Shown: positions 24,635 to 32,640, numbered from the stretch's first letter. The stretch: DNA of 64,000 bases from Mycolicibacterium cosmeticum (GCF_000613185.1 NZ_CCBB010000003.1:620001-684000), one strand, 5' to 3'. Numbers and translations: made by a program. The notes: generated by a model from the letters alone, not told the origin.

Positions 24635-24683
24635 ACTACGGTTTCTGCGGTGAATCGCGCTATTTCGCGCGATGAACCGTAGT
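24635..24683. repeat. Second inverted repeat downstream of rpoC
   Basis: Outer arms ACTACGGTT and AACCGTAGT (9 bp) enclose inner arms TCGCGC and GCGCGA. It lies 11 bp after the rpoC terminator and about 45 bp before endonuclease IV. It may be a back-up terminator or an operator. Confidence 0.6.
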
Positions 24684-24716
24684 CCCGGCGCGGAGGTGCT
24701 GCACTCGTGGGCCACC

Positions 24717-24722
24717 TAGACT
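24717..24722 (+). promoter_or_regulatory. -10 element of a leaderless promoter for endonuclease IV
   Basis: TAGACT ends 7 nt before the GTG start at 24730, the spacing expected when transcription begins at the start codon. No Shine-Dalgarno site is present. Leaderless mRNAs are common in mycobacteria. Confidence 0.55.
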
Positions 24723-24729
24723 GGTCGAC

Positions 24730-25479
24730 GTGCTCATCGGTTCGCATGTCGACAACGCAGATCCCCTGGCCGCCGCGACCGCCGACGGCGCCGACGTGGT
24801 GCAGTTCTTCCTCGGCAACCCGCAGAGCTGGAAGAAACCCGCTCCGCGTGACGACGCCGAGATTCTGCGGGCCTCGACCGTGCCGCTCTATGTGCACGCG
24901 CCATACCTGATCAACGTCGCCTCGGCCAACAACAAGGTGCGCATCCCGTCGCGCAAGATCCTGCAGGACACCTGCGACGCCGCCGCGGCCATCGGCGCCA
25001 CCGCCGTGATCGTGCACGGCGGGCACGCCGACGACAAGGATCTGGACGCCGGCTTCGAGCGCTGGGTCAAGGCGCTCGACGCACTGAACACCGAGGTCCC
25101 GGTGTACCTGGAGAACACCGCCGGCGGTGACCACGCGATGGCCCGCCACTTCGACACCATCGCCCGGTTGTGGGACCACATCGGAGACAAGGGAATCGGC
25201 TTCTGCCTGGACACCTGCCATGCGTGGGCGGCGGGGGAGGCGCTGGTCGACGCGGTGGAGCGGATCCGGTCCATCACCGGCCGCATCGACCTGGTGCACT
25301 GCAACGATTCCCGCGACGCCGCCGGCTCGGGTGCCGACCGGCACGCCAACTTCGGCCTGGGCCAGATCGACCCGCAACTGCTGGCCGCGGTGGTCAAGGC
25401 CGCCGACGCCCCGGTGATCTGCGAGACCTCCGAAGAGGGCCGCAAGGACGATATCGCCTTCCTGCGCGAGAACGTCTAA
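24730..25479 (+). CDS. nfo: Endonuclease IV, AP endonuclease
   Basis: A 249-residue TIM-barrel, zinc-dependent AP endonuclease (M. tuberculosis End, Rv0670) that nicks DNA 5' to abasic sites in base-excision repair. Metal-ligand segments are visible in order: [64 protein letters not shown] and ICETSEEG. It is shorter than E. coli Nfo (285) but similar to mycobacterial homologues. It probably has a leaderless GTG start. Its stop overlaps the stop of the convergent cupin gene by 4 bp. Confidence 0.94.
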   Translation: MLIGSHVDNADPLAAATADGADVVQFFLGNPQSWKKPAPRDDAEILRASTVPLYVHAPYLINVASANNKVRIPSRKILQDTCDAAAAIGATAVIVHGGHADDKDLDAGFERWVKALDALNTEVPVYLENTAGGDHAMARHFDTIARLWDHIGDKGIGFCLDTCHAWAAGEALVDAVERIRSITGRIDLVHCNDSRDAAGSGADRHANFGLGQIDPQLLAAVVKAADAPVICETSEEGRKDDIAFLRENV

Positions 25480-25808
25480 CCGGCGAGGTAGACCTTCCGC
25501 AGCGTCTCGGTGACCGTCCACACCGTCTCGGTGCCGGCGGCCAGGCGCACCACGTCGCCCGGGCCGAGCGTCAACGGTGCTGTGCCGTCGGCGAATTCGA
25601 CGGTCGCCGCACCGGAGAGCACGACGAACACCTCGTCGGCCTCGACATCGGGCATCACCCCGGGCGTCATCTCCCAGACGCCGATCTCCAGTCCGCCGAA
25701 TTCGGTCAGCGTGTGCACCCCGGTGCGCGCGGAGCTGTCAGGGACCGGCTCCAGGGTGAGTTCCAGGTCGGCGGCGCGGATGGCGGAATTCGGCTTCACC
25801 GGACACAT
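25476..25808 (-). CDS. Small single-cupin protein
   Basis: A 110-residue protein with one beta-barrel cupin fold. Cupin motif 1 is approximate ([23 protein letters not shown]) and motif 2 is [28 protein letters not shown]. It lacks the full set of metal histidines in motif 1, so it may bind a ligand rather than act as a dioxygenase; it resembles the DUF861/(S)-ureidoglycine aminohydrolase-like cupins. The ATG at 25806-25808 is 45 bp from the divergent acyl-CoA dehydrogenase start. It occupies the place of lpqP in M. tuberculosis. Function unknown. Confidence 0.82.
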   Translation of the reverse strand: MCPVKPNSAIRAADLELTLEPVPDSSARTGVHTLTEFGGLEIGVWEMTPGVMPDVEADEVFVVLSGAATVEFADGTAPLTLGPGDVVRLAAGTETVWTVTETLRKVYLAG

Positions 25809-25853
25809 ATTACAGATCTTGTGCGACTGTCGAAAAAGTGTAACAGTGGGACC

Positions 25854-27506
25854 ATGCGAGATACCCATGTCGTGACCAATCAGGTCCCGCCGCTGGAGAA
25901 CTACAACGCCGCCACCTTCCCCGCGCTCGCCGAGGCGCTCATCCGCGAGGGCGGCGAATGGGGCATCGACGAGGTGCACGAGGTCGGTGCGCTCGGCGGC
26001 AGCCGGCAGGCCCAGCGCTGGGGCGACCTGGCCGACCGCAACGTGCCGATCCTGCACACCCACGACCGGTACGGCCACCGCATCGACGAGGTCGAATACG
26101 ACCCGGCCTACCACGAGCTGATGAACGCGGCGATCACCCACGGCCTGCACGCCGCGCCATGGGCCGACGACCGGCCCGGCGCGCACGTGGTCCGAGCGGC
26201 CAAGATGTCGGCCTGGACCCCCGAGCCCGGGCACGTCTGCCCGATCTCGATGACCTACGCCGTCGTGCCCGCGCTGCGCTTCAACCCCGAACTCGCGGCG
26301 ATCTACGAGCCGCTGCTCACCAGCCGCGTCTACGACCCCGAACTCAAGGTGCCGGCCACCAAGGCCGGGATCACGGCCGGCATGTCGATGACCGAGAAGC
26401 AGGGCGGCTCCGACGTGCGCGCCGGCACCACCCAAGCCACCCCGAACGGCGACGGCAGCTACACCCTGGTCGGGCACAAGTGGTTCACCTCGGCGCCGAT
26501 GGGGGACATCTTCCTGGTGCTGGCCCAGGCGGGCGGCAGGGGCGAGCGCAGCGACGGGGGGAACGGAGGCCTGAGCTGCTTCTTCCTGCCCCGCGTGCTG
26601 CCCGACGGCACCCGCAACCGCATGTTCATCCAGCGGCTCAAGGACAAGCTCGGCAACCACGCCAACGCCTCCAGCGAGATCGAGTACGACGGTGCCACCG
26701 CCTGGCTGGTGGGCGAGGAGGGCCGCGGGGTCAAGACCATCATCGAGATGGTCAACCTGACCCGGCTGGACTGCACACTGGGCAGCGCCACCAGCATGCG
26801 CACCGGGCTGACCCGCGCCGTGCATCACGCCCAGCACCGAAAGGCGTTCGGCGCCTACCTGATCGACCAACCGCTGATGCGCAACGTGCTGGCCGACCTG
26901 GCGGTCGAGGCCGAGGCGGCGACCATGCTGGCGATGCGGATGGCCGGGGCCACCGACAAGGCCGTGCACGGTGACGAACGCGAATCCCTGCTGCGCCGTA
27001 TCGGTTTGGCCGCGGGCAAGTACTGGGTGTGCAAACGCGCGACGCCGCACGCGGCCGAGGCCATGGAGTGCTTCGGCGGCAACGGCTACGCCGAGGAGTC
27101 CGGCATGCCGCGGCTGTACCGGGAAGCACCCCTGATGGGCATCTGGGAGGGCTCGGGCAACGTCAGTGCACTGGACACGTTGCGCGCCATGGCAACCCGG
27201 CCGGAGTGTGTGGAGGTGCTGTTCGACGAACTGGCCCAGGCGTCCGAGCCCCGCCTGGACGCCCACGTCGCCGCCCTCAAGGCGCAGCTGAGCGACTTCG
27301 ACAACATCGAATACCGGGCCCGCAAGATCGCCGAGGACATCAGCCTGGCGCTGCAGGGTGCGCTGCTGGTCCGCCACGGTCACCCGGCCGTCGCCGAGGC
27401 GTTCCTGGCCACCCGGCTGGACCGGCAGTGGGGCGGGGCGTACGGCACGCTGCCCGCCGGGTTGGACCTGGCCCCGATCCTCGAGCGCGCCCTGGTCAAG
27501 GGATGA
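25854..27506 (+). CDS. fadE8: Acyl-CoA dehydrogenase, AidB-like (FadE8)
   Basis: A 550-residue FAD-dependent acyl-CoA dehydrogenase of the AidB-like branch, matching FadE8. It has the flavin-domain motif MTEKQGGSDVRAGTT, the core GHKWFTSAPMGDIFLVLAQ and the C-terminal ECFGGNGYAEESG followed by PLMGIWEGSGNV, where the Glu in IWEG aligns with the usual catalytic base. It would oxidise an acyl-CoA to an enoyl-CoA, although E. coli AidB itself is a DNA-alkylation response protein. TAACAG at 25841-25846 lies 7 nt before the ATG, so the mRNA may be leaderless. Its last bases overlap the echA4 ATG (ATGA). Confidence 0.92.
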   Translation: MRDTHVVTNQVPPLENYNAATFPALAEALIREGGEWGIDEVHEVGALGGSRQAQRWGDLADRNVPILHTHDRYGHRIDEVEYDPAYHELMNAAITHGLHAAPWADDRPGAHVVRAAKMSAWTPEPGHVCPISMTYAVVPALRFNPELAAIYEPLLTSRVYDPELKVPATKAGITAGMSMTEKQGGSDVRAGTTQATPNGDGSYTLVGHKWFTSAPMGDIFLVLAQAGGRGERSDGGNGGLSCFFLPRVLPDGTRNRMFIQRLKDKLGNHANASSEIEYDGATAWLVGEEGRGVKTIIEMVNLTRLDCTLGSATSMRTGLTRAVHHAQHRKAFGAYLIDQPLMRNVLADLAVEAEAATMLAMRMAGATDKAVHGDERESLLRRIGLAAGKYWVCKRATPHAAEAMECFGGNGYAEESGMPRLYREAPLMGIWEGSGNVSALDTLRAMATRPECVEVLFDELAQASEPRLDAHVAALKAQLSDFDNIEYRARKIAEDISLALQGALLVRHGHPAVAEAFLATRLDRQWGGAYGTLPAGLDLAPILERALVKG

Positions 27507-28444
27507 GCGATCCGAAGACGGCGCCCTTGAAAACGGCGCCCTTGAAAACCATGACCTACGAGGTCACCGACCGGGTCGCGCGGATCACCTTCAACCGGCC
27601 GGAGAAGGGCAATTCGATCGTCGCCGACACCCCGCTGGAACTCGCGGCGTGTGTCGAGCGGGCCGACCTGGATCCGGCCGTGCACGTGATCCTGGTATCC
27701 GGGCGGGGTGAGGGGTTCTGCGCCGGATTCGACCTGTCCGCCTACGCCGACGGCACCTCGTCGGCCGGCGGTGACGGCCGGTACGAGGGCACGGTGCTGG
27801 ACGGCCGGACCCAGGCCGTCAACCACCTGCCGGACCGGCCCTGGGATCCGATGATCGACTATCAGATGATGAGCCGCTTCGTCCGCGGCTTCGCCAGCCT
27901 GATGCGCGCGGACAAGCCGACGGTGGTCAAGATCCACGGCTACTGTGTCGCCGGCGGTACCGATATCGCGCTGCACGCCGACCAGGTGATCGCCGCGGCC
28001 GACGCCAAGATCGGCTACCCGCCGATGCGGGTGTGGGGGGTGCCCGCGGCCGGTCTGTGGGCGCACCGGCTCGGGGACCAACGCGCGAAAAGGCTGCTGT
28101 TCACCGGCGATTGCATCACCGGGGCGCAGGCCGCCGAATGGGGCCTGGCCGTGGAGGCGCCCGCGCCGGAAGACCTGGACGAGCGGACCGAACGCCTCGT
28201 CGAACGCATCGCCGCGATGCCGGTGAACCAACTCATCATGGCCAAGCTGGCCTGCAACACCGCACTGCTGCAGCAGGGCGTGGCGACCAGCCAGATGGTC
28301 AGCACGGTGTTCGACGGTATCGCCAGGCACACCCCCGAGGGCCACGCCTTCGTCGCCGACGCGACCGCCCACGGCTTCCGCGAGGCGGTGCGTCACCGCG
28401 ACGAACCGCTGGGGGACTACGGTCGCCGCACCTCCGGGGTGTGA
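27503..28444 (+). CDS. echA4: Enoyl-CoA hydratase/isomerase family protein (EchA4)
   Basis: A crotonase-fold protein of 313 residues. It has the oxyanion-hole segments GEGFCAGFDLSAYADG and IHGYCVAGGTDIALHADQ. At the two positions where classical hydratases have catalytic glutamates it reads GGTDIAL (Asp) and GYPPMRVWG (no Glu), so true hydratase activity is doubtful. The first 16 codons contain a duplicated 15-bp unit, and an internal ATG at 27551 (MTYEVTDRVARITF) could be the real start. It overlaps fadE8 by 4 bp and lies 1 bp before the PaaX-like gene. Confidence 0.9.
   Translation: MSDPKTAPLKTAPLKTMTYEVTDRVARITFNRPEKGNSIVADTPLELAACVERADLDPAVHVILVSGRGEGFCAGFDLSAYADGTSSAGGDGRYEGTVLDGRTQAVNHLPDRPWDPMIDYQMMSRFVRGFASLMRADKPTVVKIHGYCVAGGTDIALHADQVIAAADAKIGYPPMRVWGVPAAGLWAHRLGDQRAKRLLFTGDCITGAQAAEWGLAVEAPAPEDLDERTERLVERIAAMPVNQLIMAKLACNTALLQQGVATSQMVSTVFDGIARHTPEGHAFVADATAHGFREAVRHRDEPLGDYGRRTSGV
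27518..27547 (+). repeat. Two perfect tandem copies of a 15-bp unit
   Basis: The unit ACGGCGCCCTTGAAA occurs at 27518-27532 and 27533-27547, in frame in the 5' end of echA4 and encoding a repeated TAPLK. It lies between the overlapping ATG at 27503 and the internal ATG at 27551. Confidence 0.9.
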
Positions 28445-28445
28445 G

Positions 28446-29153
28446 ATGCTGCGCCTGACGGCCAGGTCCGTGGTGCTCAGCGTGCTGCTCGGCGCGCACC
28501 CGGCGTGGGCGACGACGGCCGAATTGATCCGGCTGACATCGGATTTCGACATCAAGGAGGCCACGCTGCGGGTGGCGCTGACCCGGATGGTCGGCGCCGG
28601 GGATCTGGTCCGCTCCGACGACGGATACCGGCTGTCGGAACGCCTGCTGGCCAGGCAGCGCCGGCAGGACGACGCCATCGCGCCTCAGCTGCGGACCTGG
28701 AACGGGGACTGGCTCACGTGCGTGATCACCGCCGTCGGTGCCGATGCGCGCAGCCGCGCCGAACTGCGAAACACCTTGGCGCACAGCCGGTTCGGCGAGC
28801 TCCGCGAAGGGTTGTGGCTACGGCCCGACAACCTGACCCAGCCGGTGCCCGCCGGCGACCGGGTACGGGTGCTGCGCTCCCGCGACGACGACGCGGCCGG
28901 GCTCGCGGCCCTGCTGTGGGATCTGCCGGTGTGGGCACGGACCGGTCGGGCACTGCTGGACGACATGGCGGCCGCCCGCGATGTACCCGGCCGATTCGTG
29001 ACGGCGGCGGGCATCGTCCGGCACCTGGTAACCGACCCGGTGCTGCCCGCGGAATTGCTGCCCGCCGACTGGCCGGGTGACGCACTGCGCGGTGCCTACC
29101 AGGAATTCGCTGCCGAGTTGGCGGCGCTACGCGACAAGGTGGAGGCGACATGA
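28446..29153 (+). CDS. PaaX-family transcriptional regulator (Rv0674-like)
   Basis: A 235-residue regulator of the PaaX type; PaaX represses phenylacetate degradation in E. coli by sensing phenylacetyl-CoA. The N-terminal winged helix reads LTARSVVLSVLLGAHPAWATTAELIRLTSDFDIKEATLRVALTRMVGAGDLVRSDDGYRLSERLL. The C-terminal half (about 90-235) carries the PaaX effector-domain pattern (LRTWNGDWLTCVI and LREGLWLRPDNL). It is embedded between two crotonase genes, 1 bp after echA4 and overlapping echA5 by 4 bp, so it probably autoregulates this operon in response to an acyl-CoA (inference). Confidence 0.88.
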   Translation: MLRLTARSVVLSVLLGAHPAWATTAELIRLTSDFDIKEATLRVALTRMVGAGDLVRSDDGYRLSERLLARQRRQDDAIAPQLRTWNGDWLTCVITAVGADARSRAELRNTLAHSRFGELREGLWLRPDNLTQPVPAGDRVRVLRSRDDDAAGLAALLWDLPVWARTGRALLDDMAAARDVPGRFVTAAGIVRHLVTDPVLPAELLPADWPGDALRGAYQEFAAELAALRDKVEAT

Positions 29154-29947
29154 CAGGTTCGGCGGGCAGGAGCGAAGCGACCGGGGGAGGGGTCCGCACC
29201 GAACGCAACGGACCGGTGACCACGGTGATCATCGACCGGCCGCAGGCCCGTAACGCCGTCGACGGCCCGACCGCGGCGCAGCTGTACGCGGCGTTCGACG
29301 AATTCGACAAGGACGACTCGGCGGCCGTCGCCGTGCTCTGGGGCGACAACGGAACCTTCTGTGCCGGAGCCGATCTCAAGGCCTTCGGCACTCCGGAGAT
29401 GAATCAGACCCACCGCACCGGCCCGGGCCCGATGGGTCCCACGCGGATGGTGCTGTCCAAACCGGTGATCGCCGCCGTCGCCGGTTACGCGGTGGCCGGT
29501 GGGCTGGAACTGGCGCTGTGGGCCGACCTGCGGATCGCCGAGCAGGACGCGGTGTTCGGGGTGTTCTGCCGGCGCTGGGGTGTCCCGCTGATCGACGGCG
29601 GTACCGTGCGCCTACCCCGGCTGATCGGGCAGAGCCGGGCCATGGATCTGATCCTCACCGGGCGGGCGGTCGACGCCACCGAGGCGCTGGCGATCGGGCT
29701 GGCCAACCGGGTGGTCCCCACGGGTGACGCGCGCCGGGCCGCCGAGGAACTGGCCGCCGAACTGGCCGCGTCACCGCAGCTGTGCCTGCGTGCCGACCGC
29801 CTCTCCGCCCTGCATCAATGGGGTGAATCCGAGCAGGCGGCAATGGATTTCGAATTCGGTAGCCTCCAGCAGGTGGCCGCCGAATCGCTGGCAGGCGCCA
29901 AGCGGTTCGCCGACGGGGCCGGTCGGCACGGCGCCCGGGCCGATTAA
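29150..29947 (+). CDS. echA5: Enoyl-CoA hydratase/isomerase family protein (EchA5)
   Basis: A 265-residue crotonase-fold protein. It has the oxyanion motifs NGTFCAGADLKAFG and VAGYAVAGGLELALWADLRIA, with the first catalytic Glu present in GGLELAL. The second Glu is absent: the aligned stretch reads VFCRRWGVPLIDGG. It may be an isomerase, thioesterase-like or otherwise atypical crotonase. Its ATG overlaps the PaaX-like stop (ATGA). It is the last gene of the fadE8-echA4-paaX-echA5 unit and its stop overlaps that of the convergent DUF3060 gene by 4 bp. Confidence 0.92.
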   Translation: MTGSAGRSEATGGGVRTERNGPVTTVIIDRPQARNAVDGPTAAQLYAAFDEFDKDDSAAVAVLWGDNGTFCAGADLKAFGTPEMNQTHRTGPGPMGPTRMVLSKPVIAAVAGYAVAGGLELALWADLRIAEQDAVFGVFCRRWGVPLIDGGTVRLPRLIGQSRAMDLILTGRAVDATEALAIGLANRVVPTGDARRAAEELAAELAASPQLCLRADRLSALHQWGESEQAAMDFEFGSLQQVAAESLAGAKRFADGAGRHGARAD

Positions 29948-30348
29948 CCCTTGCTGATCTTGTTACCCGACCCCAGATCCTCGACCTTGGGGCTGCCGTC
30001 TGTGTAGACGACGGTATTGTTCAGCCCGACCACGCTGATCTCCTTGTCCACATGCTCGAAGGTCAGCTTGTTGTCCGCCCCGCCGATGTTCACGCTGGAG
30101 CAGGTCCCCTTCACGGTCAGCGTGTTGTTGGAACCGCCGATATTGAGCGATTTACCTTGAGCGCAGTCGATTTCGGCCGACGTGCCGAACGACCCGTAGT
30201 TGATGGTGTTGCCGATCTCCACCTGCGCGCCCGACGTGCCGGCGGTCGCGGTCGGCGCGGGGCCCTCGGAGTTGTCCGCGCCGCAGCCGGCCAGGCCCAG
30301 CGTCAGAAGCGCCGCGGCGGCCGAACCGACGATGTGTACGGATCGCAT
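29944..30348 (-). CDS. DUF3060 lipoprotein
   Basis: A 134-residue exported lipoprotein. The signal peptide MRSVHIVGSAAAALLTLGLAGC ends in a good lipobox (LAGC). The rest is a short beta-helix-like repeat protein of the DUF3060 type: Asn/Gly-rich strands such as QVEIGNTINYGSFG, LNIGGSNNTLTVKG, VNIGGADNKLTFEH and ISVVGLNNTVVYTDGSP. DUF3060 proteins are common in mycobacterial envelopes and have no known activity. It is the third gene of a minus-strand unit with a VanX-like peptidase and a second DUF3060 protein. Confidence 0.88.
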   Translation of the reverse strand: MRSVHIVGSAAAALLTLGLAGCGADNSEGPAPTATAGTSGAQVEIGNTINYGSFGTSAEIDCAQGKSLNIGGSNNTLTVKGTCSSVNIGGADNKLTFEHVDKEISVVGLNNTVVYTDGSPKVEDLGSGNKISKG

Positions 30349-30393
30349 GTTTCCCTCGATTCTGGTCCCGACCCAGCTGACGACACATCCAGC

Positions 30394-31089
30394 CTAGGTG
30401 ACCGGCACGTTGATGATGGGCCGTCGCTCGCCCGCGCCGGGGCCGTCGAAATGCCACCACTCACCGGCGTACGGGGCGAATCCGCCCGCCGTCATCGCCG
30501 CCCGCAGCACCGCCCGGTTGCGTTGCGCGGCCGCGCTGACCCCGTCGGTGGCGTAGGCGTTGGCCACCGGGGTGAAATCGTCGAAACCCGTGCCCATATC
30601 GGTCAATCCGGTGCGGCCGGCCGTCGTCACATCCACCGAGCGGCCCGATTCGTGGCTCTTCGAGTACGGGCCCGGCTTGGCCACCCAGGCCGGGTTGGAC
30701 ACCACGTCGAACATCCGCACCTGAACGTCATGCGGCCGGTAGCAGTCCCAGAACACCAGCACCAGCCCGTCGGCGCGCAGCCGCGCGGCGGCCGTCGCCA
30801 GACCGTCGGCCAGCGATTCGTGCACCAGGCACCGCGCACCGGCCGGATACAGCGGCTCGCCGACGAAATTGTCCGCGGTGGCGTAACGCAGGTCGACGAC
30901 GGCGTCCGGCACGATCGTGCGCACGTCGACGAAGCCGACCGCCCGGGCCGCGTCCGATACCGGCGGCACGGGGACGTCGGGAACCCCTGGGACTCCTGGA
31001 ACGCTGGTGGACACCGGTTTCACCGCCACCGGGGCCGGCGCGCACGCGGCCGCACAGCACACCAGGAGCAGACCGAGCAGCCGTCGCAC
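30394..31089 (-). CDS. VanX-like D-alanyl-D-alanine dipeptidase (peptidase M15D), exported
   Basis: A 231-residue zinc peptidase of the VanX/DdpX family, which hydrolyses D-Ala-D-Ala. Zinc and catalytic motifs are SHESGRSVD (SxHxxGxxxD) and EWWHF. The substrate-side stretch VFWDCYRPHDVQVRMF holds the usual Arg. Unlike cytosolic VanX it has an N-terminal hydrophobic leader followed by Cys (LLGLLLVCCAAAC), suggesting a lipoprotein or secreted form acting outside the membrane, then a Pro/Val-rich linker with GVPGVPDVP. It lies 4 bp after the upstream DUF3060 gene and 45 bp before the other one. It may trim peptidoglycan peptides; vancomycin resistance should not be inferred from this gene alone. 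Confidence 0.9.
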   Translation of the reverse strand: MRRLLGLLLVCCAAACAPAPVAVKPVSTSVPGVPGVPDVPVPPVSDAARAVGFVDVRTIVPDAVVDLRYATADNFVGEPLYPAGARCLVHESLADGLATAAARLRADGLVLVFWDCYRPHDVQVRMFDVVSNPAWVAKPGPYSKSHESGRSVDVTTAGRTGLTDMGTGFDDFTPVANAYATDGVSAAAQRNRAVLRAAMTAGGFAPYAGEWWHFDGPGAGERRPIINVPVT

Positions 31090-31093
31090 AAGG

Positions 31094-31462
31094 TCAGGCG
31101 CGGTTGATGCGGTTGGTCATCCCGAGCTCACGGCCGCGGTCGATCACCGCCGGGTCTCCGGAGTGATAGATCACCGTCTGGTCATAGCCGTAGACGGTGA
31201 TGTCGTTGACGACGTTGTCGGCGATCACGATGTTCGACGATCCCTGCAGCGCCACGCCCCAGCAGCTGCCCTTGGCGTTGATGGTGTTCCCGGTGCCGGT
31301 GACGAACAGCGTCGCGTTGTTGCAGTCCAGCGTCTGCACCACACCCTGGCCGGTGATGTGGGTGTCGCCGTTCTTGGCGCCCGCGGGTGCCGCCGACGCC
31401 ATGGCCGCCGGAACCACCAGAGCACATGCCACCGCGGACCGCAGGATCGTCTGCACAGACAC
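31094..31462 (-). CDS. DUF3060 secreted protein
   Basis: A 122-residue exported protein, first gene of the DUF3060-VanX-DUF3060 unit. The GTG start at 31462 is preceded by GGGAGGTGG. A signal peptide (SVQTILRSAVACALVVPAAM, with a likely AxA cleavage site near SAAPAGA) has no lipobox Cys. The mature part has DUF3060 strands such as VQTLDCNNATLFVTG, NTINAKGSCWGVAL and NIVIADNVVNDITVYG, with two cysteines that could pair. Unlike its lipoprotein paralogue it should be soluble or wall-bound. Activity unknown. Confidence 0.85.
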   Translation of the reverse strand: MSVQTILRSAVACALVVPAAMASAAPAGAKNGDTHITGQGVVQTLDCNNATLFVTGTGNTINAKGSCWGVALQGSSNIVIADNVVNDITVYGYDQTVIYHSGDPAVIDRGRELGMTNRINRA

Positions 31463-31509
31463 CTTCGCCACCTCCCTTGCCTGAGAAGAGTACGTTGCCG
31501 GGACCACGG

Positions 31510-31523
31510 TAGAACGTGTTATC
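31510..31523. promoter_or_regulatory. Near-consensus KstR-like site
   Basis: TAGAACGTGTTATC matches the KstR core TNNAACNNGTTNNA at every fixed position except the last (C instead of A). It lies in the divergent gap between the DUF3060/VanX unit and the LprC-like gene. The assignment is tentative. Confidence 0.35.
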
Positions 31524-31586
31524 ACCGGTTACCGGATCGGCCCGATGGGGTCGCCGCGGGCGTGGTCCCTCGGTAGCGTGTGCTCG

Positions 31587-32117
31587 ATGCGTCGGCGTGG
31601 CACTGCAGCGGTGGTGGGCGTGATCGTCGCGGCCCTGACGCCGGGATGCAGCCAGACCGTCGGTGGCACTGCGCGGTTGGCCACGCCGGGCGGGCCGGCC
31701 GACGACCGCAGCTACGGGTACGCGGACAACCGCTGCGGCCTGTTGCAGGACAGCACGGTGTCCCAGACCCTCGGTGCCGACAAGGTCGTGCGCCCCTACA
31801 GCGGGGCGGTGTGCCAGTACGTCCTGGACCGCAAGGGCACCGTGATCGACGTGGTGTTCGCCTGGTTCGACACCGGCACCCTCGATCGGGAGCGCGCACT
31901 GGCAGCCGAGCGCGGCGCGCAGATCACCGACACCGTCATCGAACGGCACAACGGCTTCCTGGCCCGGCGCGACGGGGTGGGTGTCGCATGCGCGGCCACC
32001 GCCGCCGGCGGCGGCGGAGTGCTGAGCTGGTGGGTGCAATACCGCCACCAGTCCACCGGCGACCCGTGCCCGGACGCGGAGAAGCTGTTGTCGGCGACCC
32101 TGAAATCGGATCTCTGA
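31587..32117 (+). CDS. DUF3558 lipoprotein, LprC-like
   Basis: A 176-residue exported protein with an N-terminal signal ending in a lipobox-like LTPGC, followed by the SQTVGGTA phrase common in mycobacterial lipoproteins. The mature part has the DUF3558 pattern: RCGLLQDSTVSQTLGADKVVRPYSGAVCQYVL with paired cysteines, FAWFDTGTLDRERALAAE and LSWWVQYRHQ with DPC near the end. It resembles M. tuberculosis LprC. TAGCGT (31574-31579) lies 7 nt before the ATG, so it may be leaderless. It is 1 bp from the LprB-like gene. Role unknown; envelope location inferred. Confidence 0.85.
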   Translation: MRRRGTAAVVGVIVAALTPGCSQTVGGTARLATPGGPADDRSYGYADNRCGLLQDSTVSQTLGADKVVRPYSGAVCQYVLDRKGTVIDVVFAWFDTGTLDRERALAAERGAQITDTVIERHNGFLARRDGVGVACAATAAGGGGVLSWWVQYRHQSTGDPCPDAEKLLSATLKSDL

Positions 32118-32118
32118 C

Positions 32119-32640
32119 ATGAGGGCGGCGCTGATCGTGATGTGCGCGGCGGCCGTGCTGGCCGGCTGCGGCGCGGCGGGGGAGCCGGGCGGGCCCAACA
32201 CCCCGGCGGCATCGACCGCCGAGCAGTCGGGCTTCCGCGGCACCGACTGCAACGGCATCACCGATGCGGACATCACCGCGGCGGCGGGCAGGGCGATGTT
32301 CGGTGCGGCCGTGGTCAGCGATGCCGGCTGCTTCTGGCAGGAGAACACGCTGATCGGCTCGTTCGGGGCCGGGATGGGCATCTCCACCTGGTGGTACCGG
32401 GGCAGCGACATGGACACCGAGCGGGGCTTGGAACAGCAGGCCGGACGCACCGTCGTCGAACTGGCCGTGGACGGCAACCGGGGGTTCAAGGCGTTCGACG
32501 CGAACGCCTGCAGCATCTACGTCGCCAAGGGCCGCGACGTCATCACGTGGTCCATCCAGACCATGAATCCGGCGATGCTGCCCGATCTGTGCACGATCAC
32601 CGAGCAGCTTGCCCAGCTCAGCCAGGACCGCGTGAACTAG
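32119..32640 (+). CDS. DUF3558 lipoprotein, LprB-like
   Basis: A 173-residue lipoprotein with the signal MRAALIVMCAAAVLAGC (lipobox LAGC). The mature part has the DUF3558 features of LprB: DCNGITDADITAAAG, DAGCFWQENTLIGSFGAGMGISTWWYRGSDMDTERGLE, SIYVAKGRDVITWSIQT and a late DLCTITEQLAQL. It follows the LprC-like gene by 1 bp. In M. tuberculosis the lprB-lprC pair lies elsewhere (Rv1274-Rv1275), so this is either a paralogous pair or a relocated one. Function unknown. Confidence 0.86.
   Translation: MRAALIVMCAAAVLAGCGAAGEPGGPNTPAASTAEQSGFRGTDCNGITDADITAAAGRAMFGAAVVSDAGCFWQENTLIGSFGAGMGISTWWYRGSDMDTERGLEQQAGRTVVELAVDGNRGFKAFDANACSIYVAKGRDVITWSIQTMNPAMLPDLCTITEQLAQLSQDRVN

Noticed and set aside
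30394..31089. Vancomycin resistance from the VanX-like gene
   Set aside because: There is no vanH or vanA-type ligase nearby, and the protein appears to be exported, unlike VanX of resistance clusters.
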